This document shows positions 18,233 through 27,319 of a stretch of 64,000 nt of DNA, one piece after another (within the stretch, counting starts at the first letter, position 1; every line of letters begins with the position of its first letter). A program made the position numbers and the translations under genes. This DNA is from Methanosarcina sp. MTP4 (GTDB taxonomy: Archaea > Halobacteriota > Methanosarcinia > Methanosarcinales > Methanosarcinaceae), in contig NZ_CP009505.1 in the NCBI RefSeq assembly GCF_000970045.1, forward strand, positions 1,674,001 to 1,738,000. The letters run 5' to 3'. The notes under the pieces were generated by a model that saw only the letters and a list, made by a program, of their open reading frames with translations, did no database searches and was not told where the DNA came from.

Positions 18233-18272
18233 CTCAATCAGTAGCTCAATCAGTAGCTCAATCAGTAGCCAG
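18233..18272. repeat. 12-bp tandem repeat at the 5' end of the membrane-protein gene
   Basis: Three copies of CTCAATCAGTAG in a row, overlapping the translation start region of the minus-strand gene; the last copy feeds directly into its Shine-Dalgarno site. Confidence 0.85.
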
Positions 18273-18711
18273 CCTGCCATTCCCCCCCGGAGGCAGGCCG
18301 GATTTTCATCATGATTTCCATTGTGATTCCAATGGCAATTCCCATCGCGATTCTCATCGCATTGTTACTTGTTAGTATAAATAGAGTCATTTCTATAAAA
18401 ATTGTTTCATATTAAAATACTTATTTTAATCCCTTATGCTTGTCTCCAAACATCTTTTCTTGAGAACGGGGTATTTATATCTCTTTTTTCGCTTTAAATG
18501 TCCGTAAAAATGCATTTCTTAAAAATCAACGGTATTTTAGAATAGTAATAATGATCCAGAACAGTATTCTGATTATAATAATTTCTGTTAAGAAAGTGAG
18601 ATTTCCAGCAAGAAAATTTGCCCTATCGAATGCTTTAAATAATTCCGGAAAAAACAACTATCATTAGGTAATAAACCAGGGGAATTTAATCTTTTTAAGG
18701 GGGTAACACTT
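18273..18711. other. Divergent intergenic region
   Basis: Gene-free. It has degenerate repeats of the type GATTCCAATGGCAATTCCCATCGC at 18305-18362, AT-rich promoter-like sequence, and the Shine-Dalgarno AAGGGGG at 18697-18703 of the NUDIX gene. Confidence 0.4.
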
Positions 18712-19089
18712 ATTTCCAGTGCATATGACAACCGGAGAGGTTCTGTAGTAGTTGAAACTGACAGGGGAGTCCTGCTTGTGAGCAGTTCGGGAGGTTACTA
18801 CCGGCTGCCCGGAGGAAAACCGAAGAAAGGGGAAGCAAGCATCCAGACGGCAATCCGGGAGCTTCGGGAAGAGACCGGGCTTCGGGCATACTATGTGAAT
18901 TATCTATTCAAGTTTCATGCTTCCAAGATCTTCAAGATCCGGGCGAAAGGAAAACCGACTCCGAGTAACGAGATACACCATCTTGCGTATTACAGGCCGG
19001 GAAAGGAAATGGACGTGAAAGTTTCCTACAATACACGCAAAATATTGAATAAGCATTATGGGTTGGAAGAAGCTGAGGACGAGAGCTAA
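18712..19089 (+). CDS. NUDIX hydrolase, apparent ATT start codon
   Basis: A NUDIX-box protein that hydrolyses nucleoside diphosphates linked to another moiety; the true substrate is unknown. The box is perfect: GKPKKGE, seven residues, REL-REETGL. The first in-frame ATG/GTG/TTG is GTG 18778, but protein-like sequence with a typical N-terminal strand (SSAYDNRRGSVVVETDRGVLLV) runs upstream to an AAGGGGG ribosome site at 18697-18703. The only sensible start there is ATT at 18712, 8 nt after that site, giving 125 residues. It stands alone. Confidence 0.78.
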   Translation: MSSAYDNRRGSVVVETDRGVLLVSSSGGYYRLPGGKPKKGEASIQTAIRELREETGLRAYYVNYLFKFHASKIFKIRAKGKPTPSNEIHHLAYYRPGKEMDVKVSYNTRKILNKHYGLEEAEDES

Positions 19090-19156
19090 GAGGTAAGGGC
19101 TAAGAGGTGCACGGATCCCAAACGGAAGAATTAGGCCATAAGTTTCAGGTCGTAAG

Positions 19157-19237
19157 AATAGGGGCAGGATTTTTCCGTGCTTTCCGTGTCTTCCGTGGTT
19201 TATAGTGTAAGTGTAAATATTTACGTTTGGAACTATA
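19157..19237 (+). repeat. Partial copy of the CTATAGTC-bounded element
   Basis: The 3' half only, from AATAGGGGCA through CCGTGTCTTCCGTGG to TTTACGTTTGGAACTATA. It matches the right half of 4267-4429. Confidence 0.65.
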
Positions 19238-19409
19238 ATTCCGGTTTTACAGGCTTGAATTCAGGCTTTCGAGCCAATAATTGTTTTCTTTTTTCAAAAA
19301 ATTATATTTATTCTGGGAATACTTTTCAGGTGGCTATTTATGCCTTATTTTTAATATCTAGCTAGATATGGATACCGACCTGAACAAAATAACTACGAAT
19401 TGATCTCCC

Positions 19410-21017
19410 ATGCACCCTAAAACCCGACAAATCCTCGAAACTTTTGAAGAAATCAATAAAATCCCGCGCTGCTCGAAGTACGAAAAAAAGATTGCCCTCT
19501 GGCTTGAGGACTGGGCCAGGTCCCGGGGTTTTGAGGTAAAAACCGATCTCGTTAACAATTTGCTGATAAAGGTCCCGGCGACCCCGGGGTATGAAAATTC
19601 TCCTACCCTTGTTTTGCAGGGGCACATGGACATGGTCTGTGAGAAGAGCAAGGGCTCGGCCCATGACTTTTCCAGAGACCCGGTTGAGTGTGTGTATGAC
19701 GGGGACTGGCTAAAGGGAAACGGTACTTCCATCGGGGCGGACAACGGGATTGCGCTTGCAATTGCCATGGTCCTGGCGCAAACCGGAAAGGCGGGAGAGA
19801 TCGAGCACCCGTCGCTTGAGCTGCTCTTTACGGTGGACGAGGAAACCGGGCTTACCGGGGCGATGGCGCTTGAGCCGGGTTTCTTTGCAGGAAGGGTTCT
19901 GATGAACCTGGACTCCGAGGACGAAGGGGTCTTTACCGTCGGGTGTGCGGGGGGGCTGAATACACGGATTACGCTGCCTTTAGAGTACGAGCCTTTCGAT
20001 TACGCGAACGGGTTCGGGTTCTTCAAGCTCTCCGTTGAGGGCCTCAAAGGTGGGCATTCAGGAGTCGAGATCCATAGGCAGCGGGCAAATGCCGTCCAGC
20101 TGCTCGCCCGGGCCCTGGCGGGAGTCCGGGATAAATCCGGGGAGACAGGTCCGGGGATCCTCAGGCTCGTTTCCCTGAACGGGGGAAGTACCCACAATTC
20201 GATCCCCAATTTTGCGGAGGTTTTTTTTGCGCTTAAAAGGAGCGAGTTCGACCGGGTAAAGGGGCTTGTTTACAGGTTCGGGAAAACTTTCCGGGCCGAG
20301 TATGCCAGGAGCGACCCGGATATCCGTCTGGACCTCGAGGAAGTCGAAATGGGCGTGATTTACGAAATTACCGAGACCGAAATCCACGAAAAGGAAGTTC
20401 CCCTTGACCGGGTGCTTACGGAAAACAGTGACTCAGGGCTGCTCAAGCTGCTGCTTGCTCTTCCCCACGGGGTCTACCGGATGTCGGACAGGATTCAGGG
20501 CCTGGTGGAGACCTCGAACAACCTGGCCATGGTGAGGACAGGAGACGATGAAGTGGAAGTCCTGTCTAGCCAGCGCAGTTCAGTCATGTCAAGGCTGGAC
20601 GAAATTACCGGGAGGATCGAAGCCGTGGCAGAACTTGTAGGAGCCGAAGTCCGGCATGAGAACGGCTATCCCGCCTGGGAACCTGACCTTGAATCGGACC
20701 TGCTTTCCAGGTGCAAAGCGGCATATACGTCCGTTTTCGAAGAAGACCCCTCCATAGAAGTCGTGCACGCCGGACTCGAATGCGGAGTTATCGGCTCGAA
20801 ATGTGGACTCCGGGGCGGAAAAGGGAACCCCGGCGATAGTGGCGGAGAGAACGGTGATGGAAAGTACAGCATCGGAGAAGACGATGAAGGAGGCATGGAG
20901 ATGATTTCCATAGGCCCTACTATCAAGTATCCCCACTCTCCGGATGAGAAAATCTATATTCCTTCCATCGAAAAGATCTGGGCCTTCCTGGAAAAGCTGC
21001 TGAAGAGTTACCGCTGA
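19410..21017 (+). CDS. pepD: Aminoacyl-histidine dipeptidase (M20C family)
   Basis: A cytosolic metallopeptidase that cleaves Xaa-His and related dipeptides. The 535 residues fit the M20C family. Metal and catalytic residues are seen in LQGHMDMVCEK (His, Asp), GADNGIALA (bridging Asp), DEETGLTG (catalytic Glu pair), MNLDSEDEG and the late KYPHSPDEK (His). An insertion of about 25 Gly/Asp/Glu-rich residues (RGGKGNPGDSGGENGDG onward) lies near residue 475, between conserved segments GVIGSK and MEMISIGP, and is unusual. Starts at ATG 19410; no strong ribosome site. Confidence 0.93.
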   Translation: MHPKTRQILETFEEINKIPRCSKYEKKIALWLEDWARSRGFEVKTDLVNNLLIKVPATPGYENSPTLVLQGHMDMVCEKSKGSAHDFSRDPVECVYDGDWLKGNGTSIGADNGIALAIAMVLAQTGKAGEIEHPSLELLFTVDEETGLTGAMALEPGFFAGRVLMNLDSEDEGVFTVGCAGGLNTRITLPLEYEPFDYANGFGFFKLSVEGLKGGHSGVEIHRQRANAVQLLARALAGVRDKSGETGPGILRLVSLNGGSTHNSIPNFAEVFFALKRSEFDRVKGLVYRFGKTFRAEYARSDPDIRLDLEEVEMGVIYEITETEIHEKEVPLDRVLTENSDSGLLKLLLALPHGVYRMSDRIQGLVETSNNLAMVRTGDDEVEVLSSQRSSVMSRLDEITGRIEAVAELVGAEVRHENGYPAWEPDLESDLLSRCKAAYTSVFEEDPSIEVVHAGLECGVIGSKCGLRGGKGNPGDSGGENGDGKYSIGEDDEGGMEMISIGPTIKYPHSPDEKIYIPSIEKIWAFLEKLLKSYR

Positions 21018-21059
21018 TAAAACAGCCTTTAAAAATTAAGGTTAAAAGGCTCTGCAGAA

Positions 21060-21200
21060 ATGCTGTAATACTGCTTGAAATGGCCCCGGTTTTTGTGACA
21101 GGGTTTAATGCTGATTCCGGTTCCGGGAATTTCCTTCACGGTATCGACAACAGGGGCCCTCACCGCCCGCATTGGCGGGCGGCCTTTCCGAATTTTTTGA
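21060..21200 (-). repeat. Extended variable-stem hairpin repeat (copy A3)
   Basis: On the minus strand: TTCGGAAAGG, an 8-bp stem CCGCCCGC/GCGGGCGG with loop CAAT, then GGTGAGGGCCCC-type exit and about 90 bp more that match the copy at 39462-39590 almost base for base (ATTCCCGGAAC-GGAATCA, GGGCCATTTCAAGC). Only the stem is different between the two copies, and it changes on both sides together. Confidence 0.85.
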
Positions 21201-21321
21201 GAAAAAGTGTTTTCAAAATAAATTGATTGTGGATGATGACTGTGTTCTGATTTTCAACCCTGATTTCTTCGTCCTGTTCCCAACGTTCTGCTTTTCCCAC
21301 CCTGTTCTCAACATTCTGCTA

Positions 21322-21460
21322 TACACGGAATAAAGGAAACAGGGGAACAATCTTTCCGTGTTTTCCGTGTCTTCCGTGGTTACAAAGTAATTGTAAATGT
21401 AAATTTGAGTATAAATTTGAGCATTAATTTAAATCTAAATATTTACGTTCAGGACTATGG
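21322..21460 (+). repeat. Partial copy of the CTATAGTC-bounded element, with an insertion
   Basis: Starts inside the palindrome (ACACGGAATAAAGG), contains CCGTGTCTTCCGTGGTTA and ends ATTTACGTTCAGGACTATG. Relative to copy 1 it has about 50 extra AT-rich bases before the last block. Confidence 0.65.
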
Positions 21461-21543
21461 TAGTTTTAATAACTTTTTAAGTCATTTTGCTGTACTATAC
21501 TTCGCCATTTTAGTACTATTTTTTGTCTTCTAAATTATTATAT

Positions 21544-21585
21544 GGAAAAGCCGGTCGTCTTCGACGACCGGTGAGAGCGCCGGTA
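21544..21585 (+). repeat. Variable-stem hairpin repeat (copy A4)
   Basis: GGAAAAG, a 9-bp stem CCGGTCGTC/GACGACCGG with a 3-nt loop, then GTGAGAGCGCCGG. Sequence further 3' also resembles copy A7 (39150-39260, reversed). Confidence 0.75.
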
Positions 21586-21782
21586 TCTGGAAAGCAGATT
21601 AAAAAAGGCTTTTGGGGTTAGCTCATATAAAGGGAAATTACAGTTAACCTGCCTGGATTTTTATTTTGACTGGAAATTGTTTTCCTTTTTTTCGATTTTT
21701 TCTTCTTCAGTGGAATAACCTGAAATTCCGGCTTTATCTCCCTTTTCGTACAATAGCCGTTTTGCTCCACTGGTTTTAGAAT

Positions 21783-22286
21783 TCATTTCGCTTCTTGTCG
21801 GTGTTTTTCTTTCTCGCTGTCCGTTGTCTTCGAGCGAACCTTTATGAAGTAAGCCAGGGCTGCAATGGGCAGGGCGTAGCCTATCCCGTATAAAGCAAGG
21901 TTTTCATCCTGCTGTTCAAGGACCACGCTCAGGAAGTTGACTGCAAGCACGACTGCAGTGAGCCCCACCAGGTTCATCTCCAGTTCTTCGATGTCGTTTA
22001 TCTCCAGCCAGGCCGGTAAGGGAAGCGGTTGGATAAACAGCTGGTAGAGGCCGAATGAGGTTATGAAAAGCACCGTCCCGACCAGGAACAGATGGACTAT
22101 TTCCACAAGTTCGATAATAATGAAACTGTTTGTGTCCGTCTCCCCCATTCCGGGAAGCATTTCCCAGAGGAAGTCAAGAAGGTCGATGCCGCCCCTGATA
22201 AACAAAATGCCAGCCGTGATTGCAAGCCCTATAACCGGAATCAGGACGAAGTATCTCATTTCGGCAATGAATCTCACGACTTTCAT
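21783..22286 (-). CDS. YqhA/UPF0114 family membrane protein
   Basis: A 167-residue protein with four predicted helices: an N-terminal RYFVLIPVIGLAI, a loop with NSFIIIELVEIVHLFLVGT, then PLPLPAWLEINDIEELE and the last two helices, all in UPF0114 order. Function of the family is unknown. ATG 22286 follows CAGGAGGAATC. It is the downstream end of the 33-kb minus-strand block and lies 102 bp after the aquaporin gene, so the two may share a transcript. Confidence 0.88.
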   Translation of the reverse strand: MKVVRFIAEMRYFVLIPVIGLAITAGILFIRGGIDLLDFLWEMLPGMGETDTNSFIIIELVEIVHLFLVGTVLFITSFGLYQLFIQPLPLPAWLEINDIEELEMNLVGLTAVVLAVNFLSVVLEQQDENLALYGIGYALPIAALAYFIKVRSKTTDSEKEKHRQEAK

Positions 22287-22388
22287 AAGCAGATTCCTCC
22301 TGTTACCTGACTGTGTGATTTCTCGGTCTCCTTTCTGCGTCCCTCATGAGAGCCGGGACTGCTGAGAACCGGGACTTTCTTCCGAATC

Positions 22389-23105
22389 TTATTCTTCTGT
22401 ATCTGATCCAGCGTCACCTCCGACCGTACGATATGCAATGCCAGCTAGAGCCCCTCCGACTATCGGTGCCAGCCAGAACAGCCACAGCTGCTGAATTGCC
22501 CAGCCGCCAACGAATAGTGCCTGTGATGTGCTGCGGGCCGGGTTCACTGAGGTGTTTGTCACCGGAATGCTGATCAGGTGGATCAGGGTCAGCCCGAGCC
22601 CGATGGCGATCGGAGCAAAACCGGGTGGGGCGCGGATGTCGGTTGAGCCGAGAATGATGAAGAGAAACATGAAAGTCATCACGAGCTCACAGACCAGCGC
22701 TGCGAGCAACGAGTACCCTCCGGGTGAGTGTGCCCCATAACCGTTAGCCGCAAAACCACTTTCGACCAGATCGAAACCGGGCTGGCCGCCGGCGATCAGC
22801 GCGAGCACAATAGCGGCGGAGATAGCTCCTGCCAGCTGTGCAATGATGTACGGGACGATGTCCTTTGCAGGAAAGCGGCCGCCTATGAACAGGCCGACCG
22901 TGACAGCCGGGTTGAGGTGGCAGCCCGAGATGTGCCCGATCGCAAAAGCCATCGTCAGGACGGTCAGTCCGAAAGCCAGGGCGACACCGGCAAAGCCGAT
23001 GCCAAGCTCCGGGAAGCCGGCCGCCAGAACTGCGCTTCCGCAGCCCCCGAGGACCAGCCAGAAAGTACCTATAAGCTCTGCTGAGAATCGATGTATTAAG
23101 TTCAT
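22389..23105 (-). CDS. aqpZ: Aquaporin (MIP family)
   Basis: A 238-residue water channel with six helices and both half-helix motifs, [10 protein letters not shown] and TSVNPARS. The start [28 protein letters not shown] is very similar to bacterial AqpZ, so a water pore rather than a glycerol pore is likely. ATG 23105 follows an AAGGGGGG ribosome site. The product looks bacterial, suggesting past transfer. A 14-bp minisatellite lies directly upstream, in the leader or promoter. Confidence 0.93.
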   Translation of the reverse strand: MNLIHRFSAELIGTFWLVLGGCGSAVLAAGFPELGIGFAGVALAFGLTVLTMAFAIGHISGCHLNPAVTVGLFIGGRFPAKDIVPYIIAQLAGAISAAIVLALIAGGQPGFDLVESGFAANGYGAHSPGGYSLLAALVCELVMTFMFLFIILGSTDIRAPPGFAPIAIGLGLTLIHLISIPVTNTSVNPARSTSQALFVGGWAIQQLWLFWLAPIVGGALAGIAYRTVGGDAGSDTEE

Positions 23106-23136
23106 GAGAACCCCCCTTTCTTTGATTCTGAGTACT

Positions 23137-23225
23137 GATCACTGTCTGCTGATAACTGTTTGCTGATCACTGTCTGCTGATCACTGTCTGCTGATCACTG
23201 TCTGCTGATCACTGCCTGCTGATGC
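23137..23225. repeat. 14-bp tandem repeat upstream of the aquaporin gene
   Basis: Six copies of TGATCACTGTCTGC, some with one change, starting about 30 bp upstream of the aquaporin start codon. Each unit carries the palindrome TGATCA. Confidence 0.9.
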
Positions 23226-23328
23226 TATTTGGTTGTGTATTTTCCGGCCAACTGGTTTTCGGGCGCATCTGGTAAATCCGCATCATGGGGCGGAACTTAC
23301 CCTCATAATCGCAATCTTCGGCCGACAG

Positions 23329-24801
23329 TTATTGAAGATGCTGCAATAGAAACGCTTTTAGCTCAGCAAAAGCGTGATCCGACTCAGGTGAGCCCAGCAC
23401 GCCTACGTAATCCGCATGGGCAGTGCCGTCATATACGAGGATATCGGCTACTACGCCCGCTTGATGGAGTTTGATATGGGTGCGAGCAGTGGCGCTCAAG
23501 AGCAAGTCTCGAGTCCCCGTAATTAGGAGTGTGGGCGGGAAACCATGAAAGTCGCCATACAGAGGAGAGACCAGCGTATCTTTCAAATCACGACCGTTCG
23601 CATAGAGTCGGATACAAGCCGCGACGAATCCATCATAGGTGACCAGGTTCCGGTCGATACCGTCATTGATGTACCAGGAGTCACCTGTCTTGCTCATGTC
23701 AGCGCCAGGCGTACCCAGGAAGAGCGCGCCGGGTACGTCAATACCCAGCTCGATCAAGTGCTGCACCAGCCCCATGGTGAGATTGGCGCCACCCGAAGAG
23801 CCACCCATAGCCACTGAGCGTGCTGGTCGCGTTTTTAGGAGGTGTTGATAGACGCTCAACACATCGTTCCTCGCGGTCGGTGCGGGATGCAGAGGCGGCA
23901 TGCGGTAGTCAATGGACAGTACTCTAACCTTGGCCAGATGGGCAATCACTATGGCTTCGAGGGTGCATACTTCACCCCCGTTCAAAACAAAGGCGCCCCC
24001 ATGAGTGTGGACAAATAATTTATCCTCCAACCTGGGATCTATCTCTGAAGGTGTCACATGATAAACGTTGACTCCCTCGATCATATCGTGTTCAACGGAT
24101 ACCGAAAACTGTTTGCTGATTTCTCGCGCCATGTCGAGCTTACCTTCGTCCAATTGCGCGATAACCGCAAGCCATTCAGCTTCGCTCTGGGGTTCGATCT
24201 GCACCTTCGCCGGATCAGGTTGTGGGGTGATGGCGATGGCATCTCGCATGAAATCACTGGCGCCATCAGGCGGCGGCAATGTGCGGGGGCCGATCTGCCA
24301 TGCAGTTTTCTGCTCGCCAAAGGCTTCACGCAGTTTGGCTTCCTGCACGTTGGTCAGATTAGACTCAATCAGGCTCCCCATTTTGCCTTTGAGTTCATCT
24401 TGCAGCTTATCTGCGGCAGCACTACCGGTAACGGTAAGCAAGAATAGGGCCGAGGTTCCTTCAGTTACCTTAGCACGCACTGATTTGATAAAGTTGTCAT
24501 CAATGCCGTAGTCGCTATAACGGCCCGCGAAAGCACCCAGGACCGCGCCTACAGCCATGCCAAAGAAGGGCATAAAAAAGAGCAGGCCAAAGAGCATGCC
24601 CCAAAATGCGCCGCCGAGTGCCCCGGGCCCGGTCAGGCTCACCGCTTGCCGGGTTTTGGGTTCCTTTTCGCCAGGTTGCCATTCAACAACAGCCGCATCT
24701 TGAATTTCAATCAGTTGTTGTTTTTGTAAGCTCTCCAGCTTGTCCAGTGCTTCGCCTGCACTGGTAGGATTATCGAATTTCCAAACAGTTAATGTTGCCA
24801 T
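23329..24801 (-). CDS. DUF1269 domain fused to HSL-type alpha/beta hydrolase
   Basis: A 490-residue fusion. Residues 1-165 are a DUF1269 domain: MATLTVWKFDNP, a Gly-rich hydrophobic hairpin (GALGGAFWGMLFGLLFFMPF near 60-80), then GIDDNFIKSVRAKVTEGTSA. Residues about 240-490 are an alpha/beta hydrolase of the hormone-sensitive-lipase group with the oxyanion motif HTHGGAF, nucleophile elbow GGSSGGAN, acid TGTRDLLLS and the His in DGTAHADY, so an esterase is likely. ATG 24801 follows TAGGAGAAAA. It lies 145 bp after sulfatase 1, likely in the same transcript. Its DUF1269 part resembles the stand-alone gene at 36176-36694. Confidence 0.88.
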   Translation of the reverse strand: MATLTVWKFDNPTSAGEALDKLESLQKQQLIEIQDAAVVEWQPGEKEPKTRQAVSLTGPGALGGAFWGMLFGLLFFMPFFGMAVGAVLGAFAGRYSDYGIDDNFIKSVRAKVTEGTSALFLLTVTGSAAADKLQDELKGKMGSLIESNLTNVQEAKLREAFGEQKTAWQIGPRTLPPPDGASDFMRDAIAITPQPDPAKVQIEPQSEAEWLAVIAQLDEGKLDMAREISKQFSVSVEHDMIEGVNVYHVTPSEIDPRLEDKLFVHTHGGAFVLNGGEVCTLEAIVIAHLAKVRVLSIDYRMPPLHPAPTARNDVLSVYQHLLKTRPARSVAMGGSSGGANLTMGLVQHLIELGIDVPGALFLGTPGADMSKTGDSWYINDGIDRNLVTYDGFVAACIRLYANGRDLKDTLVSPLYGDFHGFPPTLLITGTRDLLLSATARTHIKLHQAGVVADILVYDGTAHADYVGVLGSPESDHAFAELKAFLLQHLQ

Positions 24802-24946
24802 TAGATTTTCTCCTATCTGTTACCAGGCAGTTTTGTATTTACCTGAAGATTTCAAAAACTGGCCATAGTGGATCTTTCAGCAGTCCGAATTTTTTGTCAA
24901 ACTATGCTTTTTCCGGGCCTTGGACACGGAAAATCAAAACACAAAC

Positions 24947-27313
24947 TTACTGCTCGGTCATCATCCGTTTCAGGTCAGCTTCATCGTCTTTGATCAGTTC
25001 CCCCGATACGTCAAGTTCAACCTGCCTGATCCTGCCTGTGAAAGTGAATGGTGCCCTGTATTCTTCAGGGTGGACACTGTCGGCTGCGTCGTAACCGCAG
25101 CTCAGCCCGATGATGCCAAAGAGGTTGGGTACGGTGTAAGGCAGGTCCTTGCTGGCTACAAGCTCGCCGTTGACGTAGAGCTGGCTCCGCCCCGCAGACC
25201 CTTTCCCTTCCCCAAAATCGGGTTCGCCGGTCTTTTCAAACTCATAGCGCAGGGTGACTTCCCCTTTCGGGATAGGGTCGGGCGAGCTTATCCTGAACTT
25301 TTCGAGCCCTGAGTAGTTGTGGACGTGATGCAGGCGTCCGTCCTTGACGTAGAAACTGTATCCCCCATGGCGGTTTCCGTGTGCGAGCAGGACCCCCTCG
25401 GCTCCTCCTTCGGGGATGAGCACGCGGGCTGTGATGCTCCAGGGCCTGTTGTAGACCCTTGGGGCAGCAGAGAACTGGACCGGGGCTCCGCCTCCATAAT
25501 AGACGTATTTCGTGCGCGGGCGTGCAATGGTCGGCCTTGGCACGTTCATGCGCTCCAGGGCTGCTGTTGCCAGGGGGAGCACCCCGTACTTGCCGGCCTC
25601 GGTGTACCAGCGCTGGACCATTTCCTGCAGTTTCTCAGGCTTTTCTGCTGCCAGGTTTTTCATCTCAGCCGGGTCTTCTGCCAGATCATAGAGTTCCCAG
25701 CCCTCGGAATCAAGCACCTTTAACACCCTGGTATTCAGGGGCATCCCGAAGAACCAGCCCTCCCTCAGGGGCTCGGCAAAGCTTGAGCCCGGGAAGGGGC
25801 AGACCGCCCTCCAGCCGTCGTGGTATATGGAGCGGTGTCCGAACATCTCGAAGTACTGGGTAATGTGCTTTGTAGGGGCATCGGGGTCGTCAAAGGTGTG
25901 GGCGAAACTGACACCCTGTATGGGAGACTGGGGTACCCCGCGGATGGTTTTGGGAGCTTCCGTATCCAGGGCTTCGAGCACTGTGGGTACGAGGTCAATC
26001 GCATGGGCGTACTGGCTGCGGTTTTCCCCCCTTGCACGGATGCCCTCCGGCCAGGAGACAATGCAGGCGTCGCTTATCCCCCCGCGGTAGGTCTCGCGCT
26101 TCCAGCGGCGGAATGGGGTATCTCCAGCCCAGGTCCAGCCCCAGGAATAGTGGTTGAAGGTCTCGGGGCTGCCCCATTTATCGATGCGCTTCAGGTTGTC
26201 CTCCAGGGTCTCTTCCACGTTGTTGAAAAAGAGCATCTCGTTGAAAGTCCCGTGCACCCCTCCCTCGGCGCTGGCTCCGTTATCCGAGAGCACGATGACC
26301 AGGGTATTGTCCAGTTCTTCGATCTCTTCAAGGAAGTCAAGAATGCGGCCGAAATGGTAATCGGTCTGCTCAATGAAGGCTGCAAAGACTTCCATCTGGC
26401 GGGCATAGACTTTCTTTTCGGTATCCGAAAGGGAGTCCCAGGCAGGCACGTCGGGGTCGCGCTTTGAGAGCAGCGCATCGGGGGGGACAATTCCCAGCCC
26501 CTTCTGGCGTTTGAAGACCATCTCCCGGTATTTGTCCCAGCCCATATCGAACTTGCCTTTGTATTTATCTATCCACTCTTTTTCGACATGGTGCGGGGCG
26601 TGCCCTGCTCCGGTGGCATAGTATAAGAAGAAGGGTTTTCCCGGGGCATTGTGCTGGGCGTCTTTGATAAATTCGATAGCTTTGTCCCCAAGGTCGATGT
26701 TCAGGTGGTAGCCCTCTTCGGGAGTTTTGGGGACCGGCACCGGGTGGTTGTCATAGGTCAGGTCGGGATGCCACTGGTCGGTATCTCCTCCCAAAAAACC
26801 GTAGTAACGCTCAAAACCTCTCCCCAGGGGCCAGCGGTGGAACGGACCTGCCGTGGTCGTCTCTTCCGGCGGGGTCAGGTGCCATTTGCCCACGGCAAAG
26901 GTGTTGTAACCCTGTTCCAGCAGGATTTCCGAGAGAAAACCGTGCTCAAAGCCCATATACCCGTTGTGTGCGGGGTAGCCCATGGACAGTTCGGTGATGG
27001 CGGAGAGCCCCAGGGTATGGTGGTTCCTGCCCGTCAGCGCACAGCCCCGGGTAGGAGAGCAGAGTGCCGTGGTCTGCATATTGGTATAGCGCAGGCCCCT
27101 TTTCGCCAGCCGTTCCAGGTTGGGTGTTTCGCAGAGCCCCCCGAAAACTGACATCTGCCCGTAGCCCACGTCATCCAGGATAAAAAATATCACATTCGGT
27201 GCACCATCTCCGGCCCGTGTCGGTCTGGGCCAGGCAGGTGAGGATTCTTCAAGTGTCCTTCCGATAATACCCGGAAAATGTGTTCCGGGCTCGTATTCGA
27301 TCAATTCAGGTAT
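24947..27313 (-). CDS. Arylsulfatase 1 (Cys-type, long form), apparent ATA start
   Basis: Hydrolyses sulfate esters; substrate unknown. The active-site motif ALCSPTRGC (Cys 85, to become formylglycine) follows metal-binding LDDVGYG, and the later blocks GKWHLTP, GHAPHHV and SDNGASAEGG are all present. The last 170 residues form a beta-sandwich (LamG-like). About 788 residues. The nearest standard start, TTG 27304, is 15 nt from the GGGGGG run, whereas ATA 27313 is 6 nt away and gives MPELIEYEPG, which aligns with MPLKEYRSDT of sulfatase 3. No signal peptide. Downstream comes the DUF1269-hydrolase fusion. Confidence 0.93.
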   Translation of the reverse strand: MPELIEYEPGTHFPGIIGRTLEESSPAWPRPTRAGDGAPNVIFFILDDVGYGQMSVFGGLCETPNLERLAKRGLRYTNMQTTALCSPTRGCALTGRNHHTLGLSAITELSMGYPAHNGYMGFEHGFLSEILLEQGYNTFAVGKWHLTPPEETTTAGPFHRWPLGRGFERYYGFLGGDTDQWHPDLTYDNHPVPVPKTPEEGYHLNIDLGDKAIEFIKDAQHNAPGKPFFLYYATGAGHAPHHVEKEWIDKYKGKFDMGWDKYREMVFKRQKGLGIVPPDALLSKRDPDVPAWDSLSDTEKKVYARQMEVFAAFIEQTDYHFGRILDFLEEIEELDNTLVIVLSDNGASAEGGVHGTFNEMLFFNNVEETLEDNLKRIDKWGSPETFNHYSWGWTWAGDTPFRRWKRETYRGGISDACIVSWPEGIRARGENRSQYAHAIDLVPTVLEALDTEAPKTIRGVPQSPIQGVSFAHTFDDPDAPTKHITQYFEMFGHRSIYHDGWRAVCPFPGSSFAEPLREGWFFGMPLNTRVLKVLDSEGWELYDLAEDPAEMKNLAAEKPEKLQEMVQRWYTEAGKYGVLPLATAALERMNVPRPTIARPRTKYVYYGGGAPVQFSAAPRVYNRPWSITARVLIPEGGAEGVLLAHGNRHGGYSFYVKDGRLHHVHNYSGLEKFRISSPDPIPKGEVTLRYEFEKTGEPDFGEGKGSAGRSQLYVNGELVASKDLPYTVPNLFGIIGLSCGYDAADSVHPEEYRAPFTFTGRIRQVELDVSGELIKDDEADLKRMMTEQ

Positions 27314-27319
27314 TATTAT

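Larger units (their letters stand above)
21018..21782. other. Repeat-filled intergenic region
   Basis: No gene. Holds three repeat elements listed separately: a long variable-stem hairpin copy (21060-21200), a partial CTATAGTC-type element (21322-21460) and a second hairpin copy (21544-21585). The rest is AT-rich. Confidence 0.6.

Noticed and set aside
18778-18780. GTG as start of the NUDIX gene
   Set aside because: It would delete the first beta strand, and no Shine-Dalgarno site precedes it; the ATT at 18712 is better placed.
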